NCBI GenBank assembly: GCA_019614645.1 | Contig: JABWDB010000002.1 | Coordinates: forward strand, 21,007,501 to 21,071,500 | Direction: 5' to 3' | From: Stratiolaelaps scimitus | Taxonomy: Eukaryota; Arthropoda; Arachnida; Mesostigmata; Laelapidae | DNA: 64,000 nt | Shown here: piece by piece, positions 10,939-21,847 of the stretch | Numbering within the stretch: the first letter of the stretch is position 1 | How the letters are laid out: each line of letters begins with the position of its first letter | Notes under the pieces: model-generated | Seen by the model: only the letters and a program-made list of their open reading frames with translations | Told to the model about the DNA's origin: nothing | The model's database searches: none | Made by a program: the position numbers and the translations under genes

Positions 10939-13900
10939 TTATCGAATTTCCGCGCGCTGCTTAACCTTTGCAAAGAACTCTTCGAGGGACGTAATCAGCC
11001 GCTGTCGAAGCTCTCTCGCTGTATTGCCTTCGATATTTGCCAATTTATTCTGTAGCGAATCCATCACATTGAGTGATACCCACACTGTTTGGCCGGAGAT
11101 GACAGATTCCGGCACGCTCAATACCTCGGGACGCCTTCCGCTTGCCGCCTCCACCTGAAATCCGAAGACGCCAACCAGATTGTTAGAATATAGTCACCGT
11201 TTTGCGGCAGAGCAAGGCGAACGCGCAATCGGTACGAGAGACACTACTTTCATAGCTGTTCACCGCCTTGAGCAGAAAGACCTCGGAAGCTTGAAGCAGT
11301 GTTCGATCTGGTGTATAGTCGAACTTGATAGTGAACGAACGATCTACCTAGTTCGAATGTATCGCGAAACCGAGGTCAATATCGAAATTACACCACAACG
11401 TCGATCCGAACACAGCCACGTGTTCAATGCTTACCATGAGAATTGCGAGCTCGGTAGCTTCTTCGAGTCGTTCATGGGCGAGATATATCGCAAGCAGCTC
11501 AGCCGGATTTCTCTTCTGGTACTCGACCACAAACCATGGCGGTAAGGCACACGCCGAGTACAGGAACACTCGTCCAGACACTCGAAAGTATCGGCTTCCT
11601 TCGCTCTCCATTAGCAGGTGCCGGAGGTAGAATAATGCCGCCTTGGGAACGTCGTTAACATACTCAGTATTCTCCAGAATCCATTCAGGGTTGCGCGGTC
11701 CAATCTCAGTTGCGTCCTCATAAGCTAGCGGCATCTGTGCGTAATGAAAATATTATTATGATTCTACCGTATATTACTCTTTATAACATGTTCGAGCTGG
11801 TAATATGGTATATTAGGTAGCTTAATAGGCAAGCAATGTATTATGCGAACATAGCAGTTTTACAAAACGTCAATGTGTTCCTATTATATCCGACTGATAT
11901 GTAAATAAATAATTGTACAATTCCCCTATTTAGACACGAATTTAATGGCTTCGCTTGTGCAACCATAAACATGTTTATTGAATGGACGTATGAATGACAG
12001 ATCATCTATTATAGAATGAAAGCGTCTTACCTTACAACAGGCAAGTGTGACGTTCTCAAATAGAATGGACTTGTTTAGACCGAAAAGATCGCACAGCTGT
12101 ACAACATAGTCGTACATTGAGTGTCGCACAAGAAGGGCTACTGTTTCTTCTGCACTCAGGGGCGTCATGAAGTTCTTTTCGTGTGACGCCAACTTGATCC
12201 AACTTTGAACCAGGCAAAGTTCCTTCTCAATAGCGTTAAGTGGGAGGACCTCGATCTTCTCCTCGAATTCGACCGGCACGTCACCACCCTGTGGGTTGAA
12301 TGCTCCCATATTCTCCGACATCACTACATCCTTTCGGACCTTTGGTCGGGCAATAAACCTGTGCAAAAACGAAATTAGTGATCTCCGTTACTGTTCAGTT
12401 ATCTGCCATAGATGTCCGGCATTCCCTTCTGATAGTATCAGTAGAACAGCGATGATGTTCAGATTTACAACAATATATGTATAGGACGACTGGCCAACAG
12501 AATCTATCTAGACGACCGATTGTTTAATGGCGATGTTCCTTTGAAGGGCTTACCTGTCTTTAAGTAGCTGGAGACAGCTCATGGCTGTGAGGAAGCAAAG
12601 CTCCTGTTTATTTAGGCTTTCAATGCCTTGCAGTTCTCGACTTAACCTAAAACCCTGCTCGAACATGACTGACGCCGCCTGCCGATACTCTGTATCACGA
12701 ATGTGACAACAGTATAGCAGATCGTAGAGACACATGTCAATTGTTATGTCACTCGTGCGAGCCCGATACGTCATAATATGAAGCAGCTCCTCCCGGAGAG
12801 TTTTGTGCGGCTTGAATTCGACCAGTACTTCCGGATGCCGGCGGTCCAGTGACGTGCTGATGAGCTCCCGAAGACAAGAGCGCTGCATCTCAGGATCGGG
12901 TATAGCTGTCAACGCTTCGCAGGCTTTGTCGATACGGCTGCATCCTAGCTGATGGCGAAATATTAAGGACAGCAGCTCAATCATGTACACCTGCGGCGGT
13001 TCGGGTTTTGTGGCAAGCGCGGCTTCTGCAAGCCGAATCACCTCATCGCTCGGGCTATCCATTGATTCGAGGACGGCGATCATTTTCTGATAGTAGATAA
13101 CACTGACGAGGTCCGGATCGCACGTCGGGAGGCCAATCTCCTCAAGGACAAATGGATCGCTAATTGCTTCATCGTGACTCGAGATAAAAACGTCACAGGC
13201 GCGCTCCACATCACCCGACTTTAGAAGTGCATGCGCGAGTACGAAGTTCTTTAGGCCCCGTCGCGCTGGGTCCCACTGCAGCAGGCGCAGGAACTCTTGC
13301 AGATGACAATACTGATGCTTCTCCATAAGTACCTGCAAGGTCAACGCAAATCACTATGAATCGATATTGTAATAGCTAGCAGATGAACGATTTCAAACGA
13401 CAAGTAGGATATGGCAGCAGGAATCATTTTTATTGCTAGTAGTCATCTATACTGACATACAGGGACTTTGATAAGGGACATCCTCAAAGGATGTCCCTTC
13501 AGAGTTCCCTTTTGCTGTACCTCCCTCTCTCTTTCAGGGTGCCAAGATTCCATGCGTTAGCAAAACGGAGCAGACAGTCCAAAAGATCTCGCCGATTTCC
13601 AACTCACCTGCAGCAATTGGTAACTGCTTTCTTGCGAAGGGCTGATCAGGCAGCAGTTGTAACGGGTGACATCGTAAAGCAGTTGGGTGATATCTTTGAC
13701 ACCGCCTGGTTTTCGCTGACCCAGCATCACCGCTGTGTTGTCGTTTGCTAGGAAAAGCTCCATGAGTGTCATTGTCGGACCTTGCTGAGGGGAAACTGGG
13801 GCCGACTGACCCCCTCCTATCGGCAGACTCTCTGACAGTGCTAAATTGAGTCGGGTGTCATTGAACGTCGTTGCCACATGTGGCGCAGCATTTGGGTCAG

Positions 13901-16900
13901 CCATTGTTTCACAAGCCCACAGTACAAGGAAATAGCAACGCATCGTGTTCACCGTCGACTGAAGGTGTTCGGTTCGAATCGAATGCGAGTTACTCGCCGG
14001 GATCCCAATTTCGTCGTGGTTGAGCACAAGAAGAGCTTCGAATACCACCAGTCGCTGACACAAGTCGTACATGAGTGTAGCCCGCTGGTAAACGTTCTGC
14101 GCCATGAGGGTGATGCCTAGCGGACCAGACAGCAGCGACGGGGAGGGATCGACGCCGGCCTCGGCTGGCGGATCGGTGACTTCGCTGTCGATGAGGACAA
14201 TAAGCCGAGACAAGATCTCGGTCCACATGCGTCCCACTGATTTGGCAGCCTAGAAAGGAGGATAGCAGAAAAGAGTGAGGTCGATAGATCAAACGGACAT
14301 TTGTTATAATTAAAATAGGTTTCGTGAGATGCAAACTGCGCTGGGTAATGCAAGACAACAAGATTGACAACAATGAACAGAAACACAGATTACGAGAGGG
14401 AGAGAGAGCAAACGAAGAGAATACATAATAAATTCGAGTAACAGAAATTATAATATGGCGATGATGAGAAAAAGATCAATCAAGGTATTGCTTGAGGTAC
14501 ATCGAACACAACACTAACCTTTACGAATGGCTGCTGAAAGTTCCTATTGTTATTGACGGCCCTTGCCAGCTGCCAGATGCAATCTTCAATCGGACCGTTG
14601 TCAAACACGGCCAGTGATAGGTCATAGAGCGACTCGGGTTCTACTGTCTGGTTCACGAGTCCTAGACAGTCCACCAACTCTCTAATTCCGGCAACTTGAA
14701 CCGGACCCAGACTCTGTGACAGCAGCACTTGCTCAGCGTCATCACATTCTTGAATGATGCCCAGCTTAAACGATTCGAAAGAATATCGTTAAAGGATGCG
14801 CCATTTGATCAGCCCGTTCCGAGGCTATTGGCAAGACTACTTACAAACGCCACCGACAGATAGCTCGAATACAAGAACAGGTCGTGCGTTAGAAGCTTCC
14901 GTCGATCACCTATGAACAGCGCATGGGCCGCCGAAAATGCCCAAGCAACAACTAATGCAATATTGCTAGGCAATATATATATATATATACATACAGTTAG
15001 GAGCTGAGCACAGGTTGAAATTAAAGCCAAACACCGAATGAGAAAAATATGTAACGACGGGTACCTAACATCTAATAGCTGAGCATACGCCGCCACATGG
15101 AGATTCTCACCTGATCCGATTTAACCACAGCTGTGAGCTGTTCCCCCAGCACAATTCCGAGCGGTTTTAGTCCGTCGTTGTGATACTGCACCGCGTATGA
15201 GAGGAACTTATCGTACACCTCCGTTTGGGCTTCTTCTTCATTGGCGCCTGAATCAAGCCGCCTGTCAATAGCTAGCGATATTAATTCTATGATCTCGTCC
15301 CGTTGTGTTCCTGTGAAATTTGAGGGCATTAAGGGGCGTCAAAAATTAGGGAACCTGTCTAATTTACGCTATCAACTAAGACGTCCACCCACCCGAGCTG
15401 TATGCCAACACACGATCGAATACTAGACAATCATTGTCGAGGGGGCAGAACTTGCTGAGGAGAAGAAGATACTAAGTCAGGCTTATATGTTACTTCCATT
15501 TTCCCCAACTATAATAATCTTGTTTATTTGATCATCGTCAGTTGAATTCAGCTATTGTAGAAGTTTCGGCATGCGCGCACACATACACACACCCAATTGA
15601 TGTGCGAAGGTCAAGAAATTCAGGTTGGTTGGCCCTGTCGATGCGGTTTCGTATAAAAACCAAACGAACATTGCTGTTATTAGTACGTTTATTGGTATTT
15701 TGAGATTTACCATTGAACTGGGCCAGAGTGTCACCGAACTCGGTTCTTCGGAAGATGGCGACGGTTTTCGTGAGAGCGTTAGCTCCGAAACAATCGCCCC
15801 GGAAGATCTTGTCTAAGTATTCTTCATTTACTCCGGTGTCCTGCAAATGAGTTCGTCGGTCCTGTTTGGTCCCGACCATACATAATAAATAACATGTATT
15901 AAACAACTCCCTATCTTGAAAAACGGTTCACAGAAAAGTAACGATAGATTCGAAAAATGCCAATTTGCATATATTGAAGTAATTTCTTAACAAAATGTCA
16001 TGACAGCACTGACTACGCATATCAAATATTTACACAGGTATATATATATATATATACGTGAACTAAAGCGAAGGTTGCAAGTTACCTGAATAAATATTGA
16101 GTGAATGAATGATTGAACTGACTTCCTCCGAAACGGTGACGCCAGAAAGGAGATCTATTTACAGAATGTGTTAATATTTATACTCACCCCGTTGACAGGA
16201 TCTGCCCAGTGAACAGACATCCAATGCGGATCAGTGACCATCTGGTCCGCCCCGTACTCAAATGCCGTCATGAACGGATCTCCGCTTGAACTGACGAAAA
16301 GGACCCAGAGTCGCGAGGAGTCTGCGCCGAAGTCCACAAGGTTTGTTTCGGGGAACCTGATGGTCGCGAGCTGAAAAGTTGCCCAAAAAAACGAATCCAA
16401 TATCACAATATGAAATAGCGCGATTCCTCATAATGAATATATGATATACGACTTATTTCAACACATGTTATTATTAATAGTTACATTTTATCTGTTTTAC
16501 GCATTAGCGGAGAGGATTTCAACTGGTGTGTTTCCGTTTGTCATAATTAAAATATATATCCAAAACTTCAAAAGTCGATCCGTTTGTCTAGATGACATAT
16601 GCTTACAACCAAACCAGAGGAAAAGCTAATTATAGCGCACGTGCAGGTGCAGAGACTAACCGTGGAGAAACGGATGCCGTAGTGGGGATCAACCTGTGGC
16701 TTCAGAATGGCAAAACGCTCAAAAGCGCGAACGATTAACAGATTGCGATTGAGTACCCGTTTCATGTCGAATGATCGAAAGCTGCCTGAATCAGGACAGC
16801 CCATAACCTCCGATAAGCTTACGTTAGATACCACCTCATTGCCGTAAAACGACCACGCGCACAGCCTGAAACCCAATTAGTATATTTAGTCGAGTAGCCT

Positions 16901-19097
16901 AAGATGTAGTGGAACTTACAGATTCATTGAGCTTCAGCGACTAAAGGGTTCCCGTAATAATACACGGAATACGTCAGCTGACGCGAGAATTTTCAAGCTG
17001 TATGGTTTCGAGGTAAAGCTCTCAGAATAGTTGGAAAGTCCGGTCACTAATATTTCATCAGGTCCGTGGATGGAGACGTACTCACCGTCGATCATTGCCG
17101 AGGGCAAAAATTAGAAAATCATTTTCATGTTCAAAGCAGGTTACTGCAACCGGTGCTTCTTCAAAGCCATCTCGCGGGCGTATTACCGTCGGTAGCATTC
17201 CTGTCAATCGTTTCTTGATTGTTCGAGTTCTCTGAAGTTCTTGTGATTGTGCCTGCCCTGTAGATGAGAGACAAAAAAGCGAACCAGGGTCGAATCTTTA
17301 CAAACCTTAAAATCTCCATTGGTCATCCCTCGTCTGAGAAACCACCACAAATAAAGTATATAATACGGTGTATTTCTATGCTGTTTAAAACTGAATTTTC
17401 CACTGGCTTAGTTTCATCGAAAATAGACGTGGAATTTCCAAGCAACCAAGTCCTTCCCTAGAAACTTCTTTCCAAGGATCTTTGCGTATCTCCAAGGACG
17501 TACCATCCGTATAGAAGGTTATAAGATGAAGTGACCCTGCTGTCCCGACAACGAACATCCCATCATTGCCCGCCGTCAAGTAATTACTGCACAGCGTAAT
17601 CTGAAAACGAAGATAATACACCGATATCAAATAGATGTTATGCCATCGCCTTCCTCGGGACAATGTCTGCCTCTGCGCCGGTCCCCAGCTAATCCCCCCC
17701 CCCAAACAATCGAATAGATGTTATACAATAGTCGTGTTTACGCCTTGTAGCACCAATGGGTAGATAATATACCAACTCATCTCCGCATAGCGTTAAAATG
17801 GTACGATGCCTCATCTGGAGCGTGTTTATGCCTGTTCCCTTTGTATCAACAGTACCCATTATTATACAAAACAGATTTATATATTTATATATATACACAT
17901 ATAGATGGCCAAGCACGCTGGTGGGATTTTTTTTTGTTTTTTCCGGCTGACCCTCAGCTGTTCCCCTATGCGACAGGCCTCAGCTCTTAACCTTTTAGGT
18001 ATTACTACTACGCTGGTGGGATTTATCAGCAGATACATATGATATATAACACGGTGATCAATGAACGTCTGCTTTCTGGGAAGTCACGTGCCCACCAAAC
18101 TTTCTTCACCGTTTCGTCAAAAAATACAGTCCAATAACACCTCCTTCCCACGATGAACACCTCTGGATGTGTTCGTGTAAGATTTTCGAAGAGCAAGGTG
18201 AACGCCAGTGAGACGGCTTTCATCAGCGAGCTGAAGGAAAATACCCCGCCCTCCCCCCCTCCCAGGAGGTTTCGAAAATAGCTCCCAATTTAGATTAAAG
18301 AGTCATCAAAAATGGTGTATCTCGTATAGACAATGCCAAATAGTTACAGAGCTGCCATCTTCCACACATCATCATTCAGACATATCGGCATGCGGAATAC
18401 TTTATAATGTTTCCTTCTATTCCTGAACAATCGATGAGTGCACAACACAACCGTTGGTACAAAAATCTCACCGGTCCGGGAAGTACTGGTCTGTGGTAGT
18501 CTTTAAGCACGGAGCCCGCCGCATCAGCGAATACACTGCGCGTGACATCGAGTAGTCGGGGATGCGGGAATGCCACCCGATGCAACGAGCCCAATGTGCT
18601 GAGCAGAACAACGACATAGTCTTCACCGCTCTCGAACAACGACACCGAGTCACCGAGAATCGGTGTGTTGACCAACTTGATTCGAAGTCTGTAAAAGAGA
18701 AACCCGCTGTGAGATAGTCGGATGCCTTTCGTTGGGGAATGAACAGTGTACGTACAGATAAGAATTGTACAGACGAAACGGTCCACTGCCTTAGTTCCTA
18801 ATTATTCCTGTAATAAATGTGAACGAAAATAATCAGCAAATCTAAAACGAAAACATGGTGGACATACATACACAAGACAAACGTGAATATATTCTAATAG
18901 TTTCTACAAGGAGCAGAAAAACGTTGTCATTTACCTGTTGCCCTGTAATTTTGAATCTAGGCTTTCCTCGACTAGCTCGATGCTTCCCTGTTGGGTACGC
19001 CAATAAATGAAACGATTCCATGGACTTGGGAACACTAAGCCACCGGCTTTCTCCACGACTGACACCGTTTCTAAACTGCCTTGCCCCGTTCCCGTGT
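10939..19097 (-). CDS. Nup160: Nucleoporin Nup160 (Nup107-160 / Y complex), 5' end incomplete
   Basis: Exons, 5' to 3': 18935-19097, 18472-18688, 17504-17600, 17086-17257, 16661-16865, 16188-16370, 15711-15840, 15111-15310, about 14845-14895, 14519-14764, 13608-14249, 12554-13332, 12031-12358, 11435-11734, 10939-11154. Phases agree at all junctions, giving about 1309 residues; human NUP160 has 1436. The N-terminal half matches the family beta-propeller (NRFIYWRT near the start, later RLTGMLPTVIRP). The C-terminal half is the helical domain (YRQAASVMFEQGFRLSREL, SAEETVALLVRHSMYD, NPAELLAIYL). Known role: arm subunit of the Y-shaped scaffold of the nuclear pore. The first coding exon, some 30-40 residues, was not found: the 18935-19097 exon starts in mid-codon after an acceptor. 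The 5' border of the exon near 14845 is uncertain; only AAG|CTT at 14895 keeps phase, although family similarity seems to extend further upstream. Two short retroposons sit in intron 17601-18471. Confidence 0.92.
13473..13499. repeat. Perfect 12-bp inverted repeat in a Nup160 intron
   Basis: AAGGGACATCCT, a CAA spacer, then AGGATGTCCCTT: a perfect 12-bp stem with a three-base loop. It lies inside the Nup160 intron 13333-13607. Confidence 0.85.
17642..17709 (+). mobile_element. Short retroposon, family D, with target-site duplication
   Basis: A 68-bp insert ending in a C-run (GCTAATCCCCCC...) and flanked by the direct repeat AATAGATGTTAT (17630-17641 and 17713-17724); 14 of 15 bases match if the repeat is extended. 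The 3' part matches 63430-63490 (GGACAAT... CCGGTCCC... GCTAATCCCCCC). It sits in Nup160 intron 17601-18471, just upstream of family C copy 17930-18009. A body repeated elsewhere plus flanking duplication indicates retroposition. Confidence 0.7.
17930..18009 (-). mobile_element. Short retroposon, family C, with 15-bp target-site duplication
   Basis: An 80-bp element is flanked by perfect copies of ACGCTGGTGGGATTT (17915-17929 and 18010-18024). On the minus strand it reads ACCTAAAAGGTTAAGAGC, later ATAGGGGAACAGCTGA, and ends in an A-rich tail that appears as a T-run on the plus strand. Related copies lie at 39661-39755, 51911-51990 and 53203-53290. A perfect 15-bp duplication with an A-rich end is the signature of LINE-mediated retroposition. 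It is inside a Nup160 intron in the gene's own orientation. Confidence 0.85.
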
Positions 19098-21365
19098 CTG
19101 TAGTAGCCACATTGCAGCATAACACCACGTACACAGCAGCAGTACAAAATAAGATATCATCTTAGCACACACTATGAGTTCTGGATATCTCAATATAGTG
19201 CCGTCCAGGTGGCTCAGGCAGCAACGAATAGCTGGTTGAGCGCGTCATACGATATATATACATATATCTTGTATGACGGGGCTCAATATATATCTATATA
19301 TATATATATATCTATATATATAAATGGGGGAGGGTATCCGTATATATTCACAGTGTATGTAAATGAATAACAATATTCGATTAGTTGAATATATGAAATA
19401 TGGTTTAAATGATAAAAAAAATTCTAAAAAGTTTGTCAGCGTATTATAATTATGGAAGGAAGGTTTTGACAGTTGGTAAACTCAAGAATGTAAGCGAATA
19501 CGAAGGCTTGTAGTGTGATTCACTAAGAAAGCATTTCATCCATATAAAGTAAATTAACATTTAAACTGTCTCAATTGACGGTGTCCGCACCGCAAAACTG
19601 AACAGTCACATCACAGAGTGCCTGAACTCAAACTTAAAAAAAAATGCCTATTCCAACATCAGCACTGAGGGTGCCACCTGATAGATTCCGTTTCACAACT
19701 GAATTCTTTGTCATGTGCTGATATTTGCATTAAGTTGGACAACTGACACCCGTCAACTACTGCACGTGATGAATTACAAACTAGGGGGTCGATTAACACA
19801 CTGAATTGAGGTAACCTATTCGAGTTCAAATTTTCCCTGCTCATGCTATGTTCGAATTGAAGGAAAGCAGGCATACAAAACGAATACACTGCTCACCCAG
19901 CAATAGTTCTCGCCATTTGCATGGCTGTTTCTGCACGATGGGTAATTCTCGAAAGCCCACGATCTCTGTTGTGTTCATAGTTGGGTGTTGCCTGGCCATA
20001 GCGTCTCGCTCAACCACAATACTTTTGCTGGTTGTGCTTAATAATTCGAATTCACTTCAAATGCAACATAGCGCGCCCACAAATACACCGGCAGTTATGG
20101 GTTCCGCAACCCGGCAGCAGCATGCTACAAAATGGCGCCAAACAATTGTGTTGCCCGGGAGATTCGAAAGGCGCAAAGACTGTCCAATATAAGGGGAGCC
20201 CAATCAGGCCGGTAATTATGAAGGTGCGATGCATGACCTCCAACAGTATAGGAAAGGTCATTGCTTGGTCGGCTTAAAAGGTCTTAGCGGTATACCAAAC
20301 GATTTTTCTAAGGACGAAAGGTGGTAAGGATCAGCTACTCAATCCATAGCCATTGATGACTGGCCATGGGAATTGCATTTGTCGTTGAACGCTCTGGACG
20401 CGGGTTTAAGAGCACATTGCGACTGGCATGCCGCCACTGGCAATCGGACATCGGCGATGATTATAGTCATGTACGTCAGCGAAAACTCGCGGCAGTTCGG
20501 CTGGTGGAGATCACTCGGAAGTCACTGGGCGGCGGACTACCGCTAACGAAAAAAAACTCGTTGCTTTGATCTGTCTGAACCCTTCCGTGCATCGTTCGTC
20601 ATGGCGTCTGAGCTATAGAAGTCAGGATCGATATCAGCCATTTTCTCCACCCACTTTTGGAAAAACTTTTGGTTATCGCGGGGGCGGGGAAGCTAGAAAG
20701 TTTGAATCGTTACCTCAAGTCCTCGATTACGAGAGGAGTGTCACAAATAGAAGATAGACAATCCTGTTGTATATCGAGCGGTGCAGGGCTAATACTCGTT
20801 TCAAAGACCCTGGCTTTACCCGCCCGAGCTTCTCAGGTTGCGTCCATGAGAGGTGCGCCCATATAATCTGGATTTCGTAGGAGGTAACTGGGACAACCTT
20901 TATCCCGAACAGAATCAGCGCGGTTCGTTCGGAAAGTCTCCATCGTGTCTGTATTCCAACGCTTGCCACCATAGCTTTCTGTATTCAGCCGGTTATGCGC
21001 TCAGTGAAAGACAGACCGTTAGATGGTAAGATCAAACCAATATATTTGAAGCTACCAACGTATTTTATATACCTGGACCGTAGAAGTCACATTTGGATTG
21101 CGATTTCGGAGTTGACTCGCGACAGGCGTATGCTAGCCTTCCTCGAGGAGACCACAGAGAGAATTACGAACTCTAAACGAATACTGATCCTCTTCTATCG
21201 ACAATTGGAAGAAATCCCATGAGATTTCCGAATTACTATAGCTAGCCTATAAGGTTGAATTGCAAACTGTTCTCAAATAGTCATCACCAGGATCGCTGTT
21301 GTTGTTGTCGATCAGGTACCTACTAGGTAAGTATCCTGGTCATATCTGACACATCATCAGACGAT

Positions 21366-21490
21366 GGCAGCTAAGGTAAAGGTAACGCGTTGTTGGTTTA
21401 TTAAAGGAGCTGCAATTTTACAATGCTAAAGCTCTCCTATATGTCACGCAGCGGGACTCGAACCTGCGGCCTCTGGTAAGCGAGACCCTA
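21366..21490 (-). mobile_element. tRNA-headed SINE-like element, family A
   Basis: On the minus strand it has a box B-like GGTTCGAGTCCCGCTGCGTG, the body GCAGCTCCTTTAATAAACC and the family end ACCTTTACCTTAGC. It is nearly the same as the copy at 8664-8820 but shorter at the tRNA-like end. Confidence 0.65.
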
Positions 21491-21577
21491 TCTTCGTCAA
21501 AGCTGGCTGAGGCAATTCCTAACGCAACTCGGATTGCTGGAACGAACATGAGATTACTATCTGCTTGTTATTTATTG

Positions 21578-21847
21578 CTAGCATACCCAAGATGCTCTAA
21601 CTAAAGAAGAACTAAAAATCACTTTCGTTTTTATTGCGGAGGGAAAATCCTCCAAAACGTCTTCTTTTTCTTCTTCATCCTTCTCTACTTTAGTCAGCCT
21701 CAGGTTATTGCCGGTCGTATTCGTACATGCGTCGACAAAAGGGTGTGCTCCACCTACGCTTTGCGATTCGGAGCAATCGAAACAGTGAAGTTCGTATCTG
21801 GTAAATATATTGCGATCTAGTGTACCATCGCAGCCGAGCCTAAACAT
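21578..21847 (-). other. Possible coding exon, unrecognised
   Basis: The minus-strand frame contains ELHCFDCSESQS, then a stretch rich in glutamate and lysine (VEKDEEEKEDVLEDF) and a stop. An acceptor-like TATGTTTAG precedes it at about 21840. No family was recognised and no partner exon was found, so it could be the last exon of an unseen gene or chance. Confidence 0.2.

Noticed and set aside
19200..19290. tRNA-like sequence with intron
   Set aside because: It has a box A-like stretch and a hairpin (CGTCATAC...GTATGACG), but no box B and no cloverleaf.
19659..19889. First coding exon of Nup160 (minus frame starting MSRENLNSNRLPQF)
   Set aside because: A donor-like site exists near 19674 but its phase does not fit the next exon at 19097 and the similarity to Nup160 N-termini is not convincing.
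21450..21480. Genuine tRNA gene
   Set aside because: Only the T-arm part is tRNA-like and the same sequence recurs with a common body elsewhere, so it is a SINE head and not a functional tRNA.
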